A stretch of 64,000 nt of DNA from positions 165,959,297 through 166,023,296 of the forward strand of contig CM070874.1 in NCBI GenBank assembly GCA_036365515.1, written 5' to 3'. The translations under genes were made by a program, and so were the position numbers. This stretch comes from Torymus aiolomorphi. Its lineage: Eukaryota; Arthropoda; Insecta; Hymenoptera; Torymidae. Each line of letters starts with the position of its first letter. Positions within the stretch are counted from its first letter, which is position 1. A model generated the notes under the pieces. The model saw only the letters and a program-made list of their open reading frames with translations. It was not told the origin of the DNA and ran no database searches. Positions 1 through 13,030 of this stretch are shown one piece after another.

Positions 1-75
1 CAGCAAAATGAATAAATAAATTTTATTTAAAATTATTTTGTCATTTTGAATGATTTAAAAACATTGAAAACAAAT

Positions 76-125
76 CAGCTGATAGTGACAAGAAGTCCGC
101 GAAATGCGCGGGCAACTATCAGTTG
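76..125. repeat. Hairpin near the left end of the P-type element
   Basis: An 11-bp arm CAGCTGATAGT (76-86) is the near-perfect inverse of ACTATCAGTTG (115-125). A second, GC-rich inner pair (CCGCG / GCGCGG, about 96-111) lies inside. It sits about 150 bp upstream of the THAP start codon, so it could be a terminal or subterminal transposase-binding hairpin or a promoter element. No matching inverted copy was found downstream of the gene, so the element's ends are unproven. Confidence 0.5.
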
Positions 126-278
126 GTGTTTAGAAAACTCGCGCGCAGGAGCTTTCTGTAGCGATTAATCCACATGTTATTTCTAAAACCTTTTTTATCG
201 GATCAATCGGATTAATTAAGAATTAGGTAGTCCAGTTGGAGTCAGCAGCTTACTAGGAGGAGTGGATCAACCCTGAAA

Positions 279-379
279 ATGCCGCCTAATAAGCATCTTT
301 GCTCGTACGAGGGATGCTTGAACTCGAAAAAGAAGAGACCTGATCTGCAATTTCATCGCTTTCCGAAAAATGAACAGAG
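279..379 (+). CDS. THAP zinc finger, first exon of P-element-like transposase
   Basis: ATG at 279 opens 34 codons holding the first half of a THAP domain: a Cys-x4-Cys pair (residues 8 and 13) and the conserved Phe-Pro of the HRFP stretch (27-29). The open frame runs to a stop at 438-440, but residues beyond 34 do not look like THAP. A GT donor at 380-381 (context AG/GTGCTT) joins in phase to an acceptor at 4567-4568. The joined reading gives the expected conserved Trp and then the Cys-x2-His of the finger, which supports the splice. THAP domains bind DNA; in P elements this one recognises the transposon ends. The splice is inferred and no transcript was seen. Confidence 0.72.
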
Positions 380-440
380 GTGCTTGTTAAAGATTTGTAT
401 ACGGCTGATGATTGAAAAAGGAGAGTTTTTTAAAAGATAA

Positions 441-2550
441 AACCCGCTGCCACTAGATTGGCTCGTTGCTTCCTCAGACTTGATTTTCGATTTTCTTTTT
501 TAGTTTAAATAATCTTTTATTTTTGAAACTTTATATTTATAAAAGAGAAAATTAAGATATTGAATTAAACCCGTTTTATTAGAAAAATCGCTAGAATCTT
601 ATAAATAAAAAAATAAATAAAAATCTGTAAAACTTTGTACCAATTAGAATGTGCTCTCTTTATTAAAAAAAAAAAACATTTTAAACCCGAGTTCATGAAA
701 TTTCACTAAAAATTGTGAGAATGGTAATATAGTACAAACACATTACATTAGAATAACAAAATAAAAACAAAGAAACGGACGAAACTTTTAAATTATTTTA
801 TGTGCCAAAAGTAGGTTGAAAAGCGAAGAAAATAAGCTATTGCAGTCCTTCAAAGACTCAGTTGTTCCCAAGATATAATCGATCAAAAATTTTTCAGTTT
901 TTGAGTTAATTTTTTTTCTCAAAAAGTAGTGGATTGAATTGATAGAATTGATTTCAATTTTTACAGAATATATTTTTATGCTCTTTGAAGTGCTTCCTGT
1001 TTTATTTAGATATCTCAATCCTATCATAAAAAAAAATTTAAAATACATTTTTCGAAAATCGAAAATTCGTCATTAAAAAAACCCATGAATGAAATAAAAA
1101 ATTAATTTTGTTCCCGAATTTGAAAGTAAAAAATTAAAAACCGCTGCCAATAGATTGGCCCGTAGCTTCCTCAAACTTGATTTTAGATTTCCGTTTTTTA
1201 GTTTATTAATAATAATCTTTTCTTATTTAAGCTTCTTTATATTATAAAAGGAAAAATTAAGATATTGATTTAAACGCTTTATATTAGAAGAATCGCTACA
1301 ATCGTATAAATAAATAAATAAATAAAAATTTGTAAAACTTGGTACATATTTGAATGCACTCTTTATTTAAAAAAAAAAAAAACATTTTAAACCCAAGTTC
1401 ATACAATTTCACTGAAAATTGTGAGAACGGTAATATAGTAAAAACACATTACATTAGAATAACAAAATAAAAATAAAGGAACCGGTGAAAAGTTATTTTA
1501 TGTGCCAAAACTAGGTTACAGAATGAAAAAAATAAGCCAGTTCAGACCTTAAAAGAGCCGTTCCTGAGGTATAAGCGGTCAACAAATTTTCAGTTTTTTC
1601 AGTTACAAATTTTTCTTCTCAGAAACTAGTCTGTAGAATTGATTGCCATTTTACAGAACATAGGTATACATATTCTGCCTCGCCATGATTTTTTCACAGC
1701 ATTTGAGCCTTTACTTTACGTGAAATAATTTTTTTTTAAAACACACATACAAATTTGAAGCTTAATATTTTTGTATCTATTACGTTTCATAAGCTGCGCA
1801 ACGAACTCATCCGAGATACACCAAAAATCTACCTTTTTCTAAAATTTCAAGTCATTTAAAGCATTTTTACTTAAGTAATCGTTAGACATAAAAAACACAT
1901 TTTTTCGGTTTAAATTGTTTTCTCAAGAACTACTGAATAGAATTAATTAAAATTTGTATAGGGTATCGGTATTTATATTCTGCATATTCAACATTCTTTT
2001 TAAAGCATTAATCGTTTAATTTAAGAGAAATAAGCATTTTTAGAAAATACACATTATTGTAAAAATCAGAAGAACACTGATAGCTAACGGGAAGTTTTTT
2101 TTAAAAAACATATCACAGACTAAAACAGGTCATGTTCGATGTCACGTCGATCACATCGATGTCATAGATATAAATAAATAAATAAAGAAAAAATCTGTAA
2201 AATTTTGTGCAAATTGAAATGTACTCCTCATTTAAAAATAAACCAACATTATAATCAAAATTCATAACATTTTACTGACAACTGTGACAACGGTAATATA
2301 GTAAAAACACATTAAATTAGAATAACAAAATAAAAATAAAGAAATAGATGAAACTTTTCAATTATTTTATGTACCAAAACTAAGTTAAAAAACGAAGAAA
2401 ATGAGTCATTGCAGACCTTGCAATATCGAGCCGTTCGTAAGATATAAGCGATCAAAAAATTGTTCAAAAAACAAAAAATTTTCGAAATCAATTGAGTCTT
2501 ACAAACTGCTCAAAGAACTTACCCAAGACATGGCAAAATACTATCAGATT
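441..2550 (+). repeat. Threefold iterated AT-rich dispersed repeat
   Basis: Two units open with CCGCTGCCA..(A/T)ATTGGC..GCTTCCTCA (441 and about 1139). The same internal stretch (AACACATTA..TTAGAATAACAAAATAAAAA) recurs near 735, 1440 and 2300, giving units of about 700-860 bp. The opening motif also occurs at about 37,410, 46,985 and 47,155, so this is a dispersed family. No coding capacity is visible. Class uncertain: non-autonomous DNA element or Helitron-like. Confidence 0.6.
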
Positions 2551-3243
2551 ACAAAGTTTCAGCCAGATTAATTCAATTTTACTCCAGTTATCGAATTTAA
2601 AAATAAAACATTTTTTCAAAAACAATTTTTTTTTTCGGAAACTAATAATAAAAATAATTTAAAAATTGTATGAGATATATTTAAGGTAATTATCGATAAC
2701 CATGAATTTGTTTGAATCATTCTGATACTTTTTTTTCGAGACATAATTTTTTTTTAAAAAGGACACCTTTTTCTGTATAACAAAAGAATGGCTTCAGCAA
2801 ATTCAAAATTTCAAATGTATAAAGTTAGGAAATTTTATTCTCTTTCAGATGCATTTACTGTATTAACTCTATTGTTAACAAAAAAACACGAAAAACTGTT
2901 TTCTGAAAATCGAAAAATACGATATCTTTTATTTTTTAAAAGATATTACATATTTAACAAAAATTAGATTTTTATGAATAACTCAAAAAATATAGCATTC
3001 AGACATTTTTTTTTTTAAATTGTAGACAATTTCATGTGGACCATCTGCATTTTGAAGCTAACTAAAATATCGACTCTAACATCGTTAAAAAATACAATTT
3101 TTTTTTTAAAAGCATAAAAATCAATTGTTTGAAAATAAATAATGTCGTTAATTATTATTCTTTTCCACTCATCTACAAAACAAAACAAAAATTTGTAGCT
3201 ATAGCCGAAACAATTGATCGAAAAATAAAAAAGTTGCAACATG

Positions 3244-3592
<349 letters not shown>

Positions 3593-4014
3593 TTATTATT
3601 ATTTTTTTTAACTTTTTTTTGTCACTGTCAAAGCTTTTGTCTGCGAGCGAAGCAAAATGTATGGAATCTTTCCTGAAGCTTTGTTTATGGTACCTTGAGA
3701 TAATTAATTTATGCATTGAGCTATTTTTTAAAAGATTTTTTTATTTATTATACAATCTTTTAGTAATTTTAACATTGAATAAAATAATATTCATGCATTA
3801 AATGTGAATGAAAAGAGCGTTTACATGGTAAGTATCTAACTTTTGATTGTTTAAACAATTGAGTAATATATTTTGTATATTTTGGCTTTATTTAATCATA
3901 CTTCATTGTTCTATAGAGACAAATCCATCAATAAAGCATTGTATATCTCAATAATGAGAGATAGTTCTTTTTGATTGAGAACCACTGCAAAATTCGAACT
4001 GACTGCTGGAAGCG

Positions 4015-4255
4015 GCTGCTAACTTCAGTCTCATATAACTAAACCCATAAACTAAAACCCTTTAACCCTAAACCCTGTAACTGCATACCCTAAATCTTTG
4101 ACACCTACACCCACAAACTGTGAACTGTCGTACTCTAAACCTTCAAATACTTAACCCTGAAACCTTGAAACCTAAAATTCTAAACCATGAATCCCTAAAT
4201 TATGAAACTCAAAACTCTATACTATATAAACCCTAAACCGTAAACGCTCAAACTG
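4015..4255. repeat. Degenerate CCCTAAA-like short-repeat block
   Basis: About 240 bp built of loosely spaced AACCCTAAA, ACCCTTTA, CCCTGAAAC and similar words. It is not a clean telomeric array. Comparable degenerate ACATCCTAACCC-type blocks lie in both arms of the element at 40.4-43.8 kb, so decayed minisatellite is the likelier reading. Confidence 0.45.
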
Positions 4256-4568
4256 TACTTGATAAATAACTGCTTTTTATGAATTATGATCTAGTCTTAC
4301 ACAACCGGTATTTAAATTCAGTTTATGTAATACAAATTAATTCTTATTTTCGCTATGTTAAAAAAGTGATACCATTACTTATGCTTCTTTTGTAAAGTGA
4401 CGAGTACTTATTTCATGTAATTTCTACATAGTTGTAAAGAATCTTTGTAATAAAACTATTTTGTAATAAATTGACTTCAAATTAGTACTCAGATCTTAAG
4501 ACTTTAAAATTCATTGTTACATTACATTAGATAGTAAAAAGAAAATTTTTGCGGCATGTTCTTTGTAG

Positions 4569-7500
4569 GCGTTCAGAATGGATTCTGCGGTCAAGAAACT
4601 TTGCGCTATTAGATTTGAAGGAGTCAACAATAAATGAGAAGCGTATATGCTCTGCCCATTTCAAAGGTGATGATATTAAGTATATTAGTAGAAATGGTAA
4701 CATAGTGTACAAAGATACTGCGCTTCCAATTGATCATTCTCTACTTTCTGCTGATTCGCAGGGTATTACTGATGAACAAATTGATAAAGAACATGTTGAT
4801 TCAAATATCGATTATAATGATTCAATTCTGCCAGAAATTTTATTGGTAAAATTACCAATTCTTAGGAACGAAGTTCATCCATTAAATATTCATGCAGATA
4901 AACCAACATGTTCCAATTCTCAAAATGTTCATCAGAATGATATTGTAACTAGTAACAGTAACATTAGCCAATCGAACATTGAATTGAATAATGAGAAAGT
5001 AAAAAATCTTGAAGATTTAGTTTCAATATTACAAATTCAGCTAGAAGCTGCAAACAAAAAAATTAATTTTATGAATCAATCTTCCGCAAGCAGTAATCTG
5101 AAAGAAGTAAATCGATTAAAAATAAAAGTAAATAAGTATAAAAAGATCGTTGTAAATAAATCGAAGAAAATAACTAGACTTGAACGGAACCTTGTAAGAA
5201 GTGAAGAGGAAGAAATTTTTTATAAAAACTTTAAAAAATTAAATAAGTCAGTAATTGATTTTTTAAAAATGCAAGTAAATCACATTAAATTAAAAAAGTG
5301 GACAGACGAAGAAACCCAATTTGCTATGTCATTATTTTATAAATCTCCTAAAGCATACCGTTATTTACGTGATGAAAAAGAATTTGCACTTCCTTGTATT
5401 AGGTCAATTCGAACGTGGGTAAATGAATTAGATTTAAAAACGGGAAAAACGGAAAATTTGTTGAAATTATTACAAGTAAAATCTGAAAGTATGACTAGCA
5501 AAGAACGCGAGTGCGTGCTGATTTGGGATGAAATGGCAATTAAAGAATGGTTAGAGTACAATACAAAAAAAGATCTGATTGAAGGCTACACTGACTTGGG
5601 AGAACGCGGTCGCTTGTCTACAATTGGTAATCATGTTTTAGTATTTATGTTGAGAGGTAGACAGCACAATTGGAGACAACCAATTAGTTACTACGTTTCT
5701 CACAACAGTGTATCTGGAACTGATCTTCACAAATTAATTGTAGATATGTTAGATTTTGCTGAAGATTGTGGTTTTTCAGTTCAAACAATGGTTTGCAATT
5801 TAGGATCACCAAATCAGCTCGCAATAAAAAAATTAAACATTTCCTTAGAAAAGCCATTCATTGAACGATATAATCGTAAAATTTTTTTCAATTTCGATCC
5901 TCCTCACTTAATGAAATGTCTTCGAAATACTTTAAAAAATCATCAACTTAAAAGCGATAATCAAAACGTGTCGTGGGGACCAATTGTTGAATTATACGAA
6001 AACGAGAAAGATAAACCGTCAAAATTAGCTGCTAAACTTACTTATGATCACGTTTATCCTCAAAATTTTGATTTAATGAATGTAAAATTAGCAACTCAAG
6101 TAATTAGTGATACCGTTTCATCAGCTCTTTTGGCCGGGCGACTTGCTAATTGTGAACCGTTAACTCATCCAGACTGTTTGGCGACGGCAAATTTTTAAAA
6201 AAAAGGAAATGATTTATTTGATTGCTTAAGTAGTAGAACCACTCGTGATAACAATCCTTTGCGACGTCCTCTGTCGGTTCAAAACAATCAAGTTGTAGAA
6301 TATTTGAAAGATAGTTTGTCGTGGATTGAAACGTGAGAATGTCTCGGCAGTAAAACGAATCCCCCATGCTTTCGTGGTTTTTCTTTAACGGTGACAAGCG
6401 TTTTAATGCAATGGGAGGATATTAAACAAAATGGCGGTCTTTATTTATTGACATCGCGATTAAACCAAGATCCGATTGAAAATTTATTTGCAGTTTTGAG
6501 AAGTCGCGGCGGTCATTGTCAAAATCCAACCGCGATGCAGCTTAGGCATAATTTGCAATATTCTATGACAGCTAATTTGAATTCATTGTCTAAAGTAAAA
6601 AACTGCGAGCCTGATAGAACAGTAGCATTACTAGCAATTTCAGAGCCAGAATCCAGCACAGACTTGCAAGATTGTAGCGCCAATGATCCCGACAGTGTGC
6701 TTGAATTGCAAGCAGATGTTCAATCGCACACTGTAAGTGAGAGCAATGCATTAAATAATATTTCACTTGAAGAAACCTGTCAATCACATTGCAATACATG
6801 TAATGTTGATAATAATTTAGAGACTTCTTTAATGAATGACATTGATAGTAACGAGAGTGAACAATTGTTTAATGAAGAAGTGGATGAGCCAATAAGGAAC
6901 ACTGCAGATGATAGTATTCCAGTACAAGAAACTGTTTCTAATAGTCACGTTGCAGATGACATTGATGCTTATGAAGAAATTGTCTCTGTTAGTAGTAGCA
7001 GTCAGTCAAGTTTAGGGAACCTTTCTGATAAATATGACCAAATTTTCTGCAACCCTCTTGATTCATCCACCCCTTTGCAAGCTGCAATGAAGTATGTTGC
7101 TGGTTACGTAGCTAAGAAGTGTTTCTCCAAATCAAAATGTACTGATTGTAAATCTGCATTGACTCGCGAAAATGTCAATTTTGAGCAAAACAATGATCTG
7201 TTCATCTTTTTTAAAGCTTATGCTACTTCCGATAACAATGAACTTGGTAACTTGTGTGTTCCTTCCGATGATCTCACCAATGTTATAACTACCGCGGTAG
7301 AAATTTTTCAAAAACAATTTTTAATTAATAGTCATTGCAAAAATATTGGTCAAAATTTATTTAATGAAATTAGTAGAATTATCAAGCAGAATCACAAAAA
7401 CTTTTGGAATATTGACGATCCTTGTAAAACACATTACGAATTAATTATTAAATTTTTTGTAAGAGTACATATATTTTACAAATTGAAGTGGATGAACAAT

Positions 7501-7587
7501 CGCTTGCGAGTAGATAAAAAACGCAAAAAACATGAAATTGCTAGTAACAGACGCAATCGGAAACTGCAGAAATTAACTCATCAATAA
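4569..7587 (+). pseudogene. P-element/THAP9-like transposase, second exon, two nonsense codons
   Basis: One frame runs from the acceptor at 4569 to a stop at 7585-7587 but is cut by TAA (6196-6198) and TGA (6334-6336). In order: the rest of the THAP domain with Cys-x2-His (ICSAHF, near 4650), a polar linker, a predicted coiled coil (about 5000-5200), then the RNase H-like catalytic core typical of P-element transposases. Candidate catalytic acids are Asp at 5527 (IWDEMA), Asp at 5896 (FDPPHLMK) and Glu at 6478 (DPIENLF). A C-terminal YVAGYVAKK..C..C segment near 7090-7160 matches the conserved tail of THAP9-type proteins. Both stops fall between the second and third acids in the insertion-domain region. 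The protein would bind element ends in the nucleus and cut and join DNA; this copy should not make full-length protein. Readthrough is possible but unsupported. Confidence 0.85.
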
Positions 7588-7661
7588 ACATTTTTTTTAT
7601 TAATTATTACTGTTAATTAACTTGTTTTCATTGAATTATGTATTTTAAAGGACTAAATTTG

Positions 7662-7832
7662 ATTCGCGTTAATGAGTAAAAATATTAATTTTTAACAGAA
7701 ATTGTTGTCTCCTTTAAAATTAAAGTATCTATTGTATTCCAATTTTATTCGTGTTAATCAGTAAAAATATTAATTTTTAGCAGAAATTGTTGCCATTTTT
7801 AAAATTAAAGTATCTATATTGTATTCCAATTG
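7662..7832 (+). repeat. Two tandem 85-bp units 3' of the transposase
   Basis: ATTCG(C/T)GTTAAT(G/C)AG followed by about 70 near-identical bases occurs at 7662 and again at 7747. The pair starts about 75 bp after the transposase stop. P-type elements often carry subterminal repeats, but no terminal inverted repeat was identified nearby. Confidence 0.75.
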
Positions 7833-9380
7833 CAGTATTAATGTAGAATAATAATATTATAAGAGTCCAATAAAGTACATATTAACATTTTCAGCTAAGA
7901 TTTTAATGTGTTTAGAAAATCTGACGTAAATAATCATATAAATATAATTAGTAAATATTTAAATTATTTTTTGGCATGATGAAATAATTTTTATATTTAT
8001 AATCCTTAATGAATAAAAGCTTTATAACAGAGTACTTATTATACTCCTCTATTTCTTACCCTTTTCTCTGTTAAGGAGACATTTATATGATTATTTATGT
8101 ACACATAGCAGAATACAAATGGAAAGCAACATTTACTTCAATTTGATAAATATATTTGTCTGTATAGTACTGCGCTATGCAGATAAATATATTTCTAAAA
8201 TTGAAAGTGTGTTGCATTTCCGTTTATTTTTGGTATGTGTACAACTTGAGAGAATTAGGTTGAGGACGAAAGTGGGTAAACTTTGCCGAAAGATCTACTA
8301 GAAATAGAGAAAAAAATTTATTGGCAGAAATAAATTTTTTTTTCTTTTTTAGTAGACTTTTAAGTAAACTTTGTGGGTTTGAGGTCTTTCTCCTTGGTAT
8401 CGTGATTTGTAGGGCTATTGGCGAAGGTTCTACGGCTTATGGTCCACCACAAATTATGGTCATTGGTTATACGTGAAAATAACTAATAGTGATTATTTCA
8501 GGAGTTAATTGGCAACACATTTAATAATAAAAACACGCGTTAGTAATTTTTAACGTCTCTTTTATAATATGGCTTAGGGCGAAAACGAGCTAAGTCCACG
8601 TTAAAACGATTAAAATCTTTAAATAAATTATAATAATTGCTTATCAGTGAAAATAATAAATAGTATTTTATATCATTAAAATTCTTATTATAGAATATCA
8701 CATTTCACGTAATATTAAAATTAATATAATATTAAATCATATTTAACTTATTATTTTATTATAGTAAAATATTAAAATTTAATGATTATAATTTAATAAT
8801 AAACAAAATACAATATTAATAATAAACTTTGCAAACAATAATACTGTGTAAACAAATTTAACCGTACACCCAGTTCAATTTCGGAGTCGGAGAAGCAGAA
8901 GTTCAGTTGGAACTTTGGAAGTATTAAAAAATCTGCATTATTAAAACAGATCCTAAGAAATGGCGCTCTAATAGACATTAAAACCCTTTAAAATTAAAAT
9001 AATTGATTGTATTTTCATCCTACATTCATGTTCTGAGTGTTAAATATTTATTTTAATCGATAATAAGCTTAAATAGAGAATTTAGGGGGAAATGAGCTAA
9101 GTTCACTTTGACGGGGGAAAATCGCCCAATTCGCAATGTTTGCTTCACTGTATCGACACAACGAAGCGATGGTACTCTATACCTCTATACATCGAAAGGT
9201 ATTACTGTTTTTAATAAGTACAGTATGCCACCTTAACATGTACGTTTGGAACTTGTCGACGAGTGCAAAACTTTAAATGCCGTTTTCTCGAAAACTCGAA
9301 AAGTGGACTTAGGTTGTTTTCTCCCTCGACCACAGATATTATCAATAATATGAACTTTATAAGTATTTTCTGTTTAGAAG
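7833..9380. other. AT-rich noncoding stretch
   Basis: No supported gene. Small ORFs at 8119-8301 and 8793-8978 lack recognisable domains. Two passages share the phrase (A/G)AGCTAAGT(T/C)CAC (near 8588 and 9089) in otherwise different context, possibly an old duplication. Confidence 0.5.
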
Positions 9381-10179
9381 CCCTGGTGAAAATTTTAACA
9401 CATTTTAATACGTGTTATATTATATATGATCATACTTATTGTAATACGTACTTTCACACGTACTATAGTACGTATGTACGTATTATAATACGTACTATAA
9501 TACGTCAGAAAATGATGACGCTATAATACGTATTACAATATGTATTATAACACGTATTAAAACACGTATAAATCATTTGAAAAATATAAATAAAAAAATT
9601 AATTTTAAAATTTAAATAAATTATTTAATTTTTTAAATCTATTTCGTGTTTATTATAAATTTAAAACTGTATGCATTACGACATTTAATATTAATTTAAT
9701 ATTGATTACATTTGAATTAATTTATAGTTTATATTCAATATTTTTAAAATAACAAATAATTATTTTATACCACTCTAACCTCAAAATCACAACTTTGATA
9801 TGATTTTTCAGCGCTCGTGGTATAAAATACCGTTCGAAACTAGTGCGTAAGTCGATTATTTAGGTGGTGTGGCTTTTTCGCACTCGCTTCGCTCGTGCAA
9901 AAAGTCACACCAGCTAAATAATCGACTTCCCCACCCGTGTCGAAATGTACTATTATTTAAATTTTAAAATTTATATTTTTCAAATGATTTATACGTGTTT
10001 TAATACGTGTTATAATACATATTGTAATACGTATTATAGCGTCATCATTTTCTGACGTATTATAGTACTTATCATAATACGTACATATGTACTATAGTAC
10101 GTGTGAAAGTACGTATTACAATACGTATGATCATATATAATATAACACGTATTAAAATGTGTTAAAATTTTCACCAGGG
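9381..10179. mobile_element. Foldback (long inverted repeat) MITE, 799 bp
   Basis: The left arm starts CCCTGGTGAAAATTTTAACA at 9381 and the right arm ends with its exact complement at 10,179. Homology continues for about 240 bp per arm, through a region rich in ACGTATTATAATACGT-type palindromes. The centre (about 9640-9945) contains no ORF but holds a separate hairpin. The only flanking duplication I can see is AG, so the superfamily is unassigned. It is non-autonomous, with no transposase. Confidence 0.85.
9849..9928. repeat. 80-nt hairpin inside the foldback element
   Basis: AAGTCGATTATTTAGGTGGT.. at 9849 pairs with its near-perfect complement ending at 9928, giving a stem of about 33 bp around a loop containing TCGCTTCGCTCG. 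It is distinct from the outer arms. Confidence 0.85.
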
Positions 10180-10299
10180 AGTTATTACATTTATATATAT
10201 ATTATTTTGAACTAATATTTTTTTGATGTAATTAAATTAAATAATTCACGTGTTTAAAAAGTGTAAATCATTTATTGAAATTCATTGAAGAACCTGTAC

Positions 10300-10680
10300 A
10301 AAATAAATAGACCATTATTACGACGCCCCCGACGAAGAAAATCTCCTTTAGTAATTTCGCGGCGAAGAGTATCCTATTTAGCAATTCTACGACGAAAAGA
10401 ATCTCTTTTAGTAATTTTCCAGCGAAGAATAACCTATCTTGCAATTCTGGGACGAAAAGAATCTCCTTCAACAATTTTGCGCCGAAAACAATCCTATCTA
10501 GCATTTTTGCGACGAAAAGAATCTCCTTCGCCAATTTTCCGGCAAAAACTATCCTATCTAGCATTTTTGTGACGAAGAGAATCTCTCACTGATTTTCCGG
10601 CGAGAGTATCCTATTTAGCATTTTTGCAACGAAGAAACGAATCTCGTTAAATTTGTTTGCGACAAAAACTACCCTTCGGC
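10300..10680. repeat. 60-bp minisatellite built from two 30-bp half-units
   Basis: About six units alternate GACGAAAAGAATCTCCTT.. with GCGAAGAAT..CCTATCTAGCA. Because the period is a multiple of three, it stays open on both strands: 10,285-10,572 plus and 10,268-10,564 minus. The minus reading is a 20-residue repeat of the form LLDRIxFAxKLLKEILFVxE. The long frames follow from the period; there is no start context or homology to support a gene. Confidence 0.75.
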
Positions 10681-11501
10681 GTTTTGGTTCTCGTACTTGT
10701 AACTTGTAATTTAACCTTTTTAATGACTAAATAAATAAATAGATAAAATAAAATTTTATTCAATTTTTTTTATAATAAAAAGCAGACTTTAATAAGGATA
10801 TTTAAAATTGGCAAGTTGTCAAATAGAACACTAAATTGATAAATTTAATTAATGTAGTTACAAAACACGAAAATATTGCTGTAAAAACTTATTTGCATTT
10901 TTAGTTCTATAAATTTTGCCCGAATATTTTTCATTCAGTAATTAAATACAGCGAAATCTTATTTAATCTATAATGATAAGAAGGTATATTAACACTCCAG
11001 AGTTGACTCAATTTCTGCTGCAAACCTTCAGGCTTCGCAGGAACTTATTAAATAAACATATTAGTAGTTATAAAATTGTACCGCAGAAAATCTATATAAG
11101 AAAAATTTACAAAATTTACAAATTCACGTGGAAGAACTATATTATCATTTTACAGTGAAATCAAATTATAAAAATTGTTTAATGAAAATCATTCATTTAT
11201 ATTACATATCCTAAAGTATTTTAATATCGTGGAATTTATTTAATTTATTAAACAATATCTACTTCAATTTGAGAAAGCCTCGTGCTAATTTTATTAACAT
11301 TTTATTCATAAGCTGTAAAAGCTTATCCACGCCTGACCAGTGAAACCGCGTTTTGGCCCGGGCTCCGGCTTCAAGAGCCGTCTGCGCGGAGCGCACTTCA
11401 AATTAACCATGGGCGCGACATCTTGCGGCCAGTTTGGTACTACCGGCGCCAAGTCCCTCCGGCCCATCTGAACTTACGCTTCTATAAGCATCTATATTCG
11501 T
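10681..11501. other. Noncoding stretch before the LTR
   Basis: AT-rich to about 11,320, then about 170 bp of markedly GC-richer sequence (11,330-11,490) that resembles nothing else in the window. The change is abrupt and may mark a truncated element or the junction that cut the 5' LTR. No gene is seen. Confidence 0.4.
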
Positions 11502-12152
11502 TGTCAACACGTATACGGGAGGTTAGTACTCCGACCACGTGACACCAATCTTGCTAGTCGGCGCGGCTGTATGCATGCGAGTCTGCGAGACCGGGATCTA
11601 ACATCACAATCGCTCACGCGGTAAAGACACCTTAAGGGTCGACGTGCAATGTTAGCGCGCGGATACCATCAGACTGGCCAATCACACGCGTAGTTCTCTC
11701 GCGGCGAGTGCGCCCGTTCCGAGTTGCCTTAACTCTAGTAAACGAAGGGGTCAAGATTGAATTCCGAGTAGAGACGTTACACTATTTCGTTATTAGGCCA
11801 ATATAGATGAGTGCATATACACACGTGCACAAGTATACACCCGTCTAATAAATATAGGGACCAGTATACATGTATAGGCCGCGGTCTATCGGCGCAATAC
11901 TCCACGCGGCGGATCGCACCCATAAAGGTCTGCGTGTACGGCTCGCGCACGCCTGCTGCCTTAAGAGCCAATGACGCGCATGTAACACACTGCCCGTGGG
12001 TCCACGCGTTCTGTGTTACATTAGCGTTGGTTTCGCGCGATAATCAGGGTCAGGCCTCTTTTTAACGATCATATTACTACGTCGAAGGCAGAAAGGTAGA
12101 GGAACAAATAGTTAATTATACACATACCGGCGAATATATATATGTATGTATA

Positions 12153-12208
<56 letters not shown>

Positions 12209-12522
12209 CGTTTATATACAGGGCTTTACGAACTCGATCACACATTGTATGGGAATAAGGGATATAATAAATATTAAAGAACTAGATAGTTCGTGTTACG
12301 CATTTTCTTTAACCTCTCCCTCGTTCCCCTTTTTATATTCATACAGAATCCTCATATAGCTTAATATGTATGGGAATATTGAGCCGAAGCAATAGCACAG
12401 GTAAGGTCCCATATTGGCGGGGATGATAGATGCCCCGAGAGTGGCAACCAATAAGGCGATAGTTCCGAAAGAAATATCGCATTTACGTGAGCGCCATTAA
12501 TTATTGTGGTTCTCACGTAACA
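11502..12522 (+). mobile_element. LTR copy 1 (5' LTR, possibly only its 3' part)
   Basis: About 1020 bp is repeated at high identity at 31,715-32,701. Homology begins at (GT)TGTCAACACG and stops right after CTCACGTAACA in both copies. A primer-binding-like TGGTGGCAG follows a few bases later, as expected downstream of a 5' LTR. It contains a (CA)n tract (about 12,158-12,202) that is longer than in copy 2. The 3' end TCACGTAACA is the exact inverse of TGTTACGTGA at 23,526, so the complete LTR may begin with that sequence and this copy may be 5'-truncated. Confidence 0.7.
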
Positions 12523-12526
12523 AATT

Positions 12527-12535
12527 TGGTGGCAG
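12527..12535 (+). promoter_or_regulatory. Candidate tRNA primer-binding site
   Basis: TGGTGGCAG, four bases after the LTR end, begins with TGG (complement of a tRNA CCA end). Its first nine bases would pair with tRNAs ending CTGCCACCA, a leucine-type tail. Pairing does not obviously extend further, so it is tentative. Confidence 0.45.
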
Positions 12536-12953
12536 ATCATGGTTAGTCGCTCTAACCTCACTGTGCTGTTACACTGAGGAGTTTCCGCGAAAATCAAAAT
12601 TTGATGTTTTTCATACTTTTCAATTTATAGAAGTCATTTACGTGTCAACTACTCGCAGCGCCAGTGTTTATGTGCGCATAATTCACCGAAATTTCTACTA
12701 CACTTCTCAATTCAGACTTTTTCTAACTGTTCTTCGTAGCCTCGATTCGGGCATATCGGTTGCTGTTTGACTGCCCGCGCTATACGCATTATTGACGAGA
12801 AGTCTAATAAGTGGTAGGAGTAAAGGCCCTTTTGAGTACTCGGGCCAGTCACCTTGTTTTAACATCTTTGGGCGTGCCTGCTCCATAGCTTAGTCCGTAA
12901 GAATATATACATGATACTTTATAACATATAAATAACATACATACATACAATAT

Positions 12954-12956
<3 letters not shown>

Positions 12957-13030
<74 letters not shown>

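Noticed and set aside
4015..4255. Interstitial telomere sequence
   Set aside because: CCCTAAA-like words are irregular and interrupted, without a run of exact telomeric units.
11811..12065. 84-codon ORF repeated at 32,016-32,270
   Set aside because: Lies inside both LTR copies; shared because the LTR is repeated, with no coding signature.
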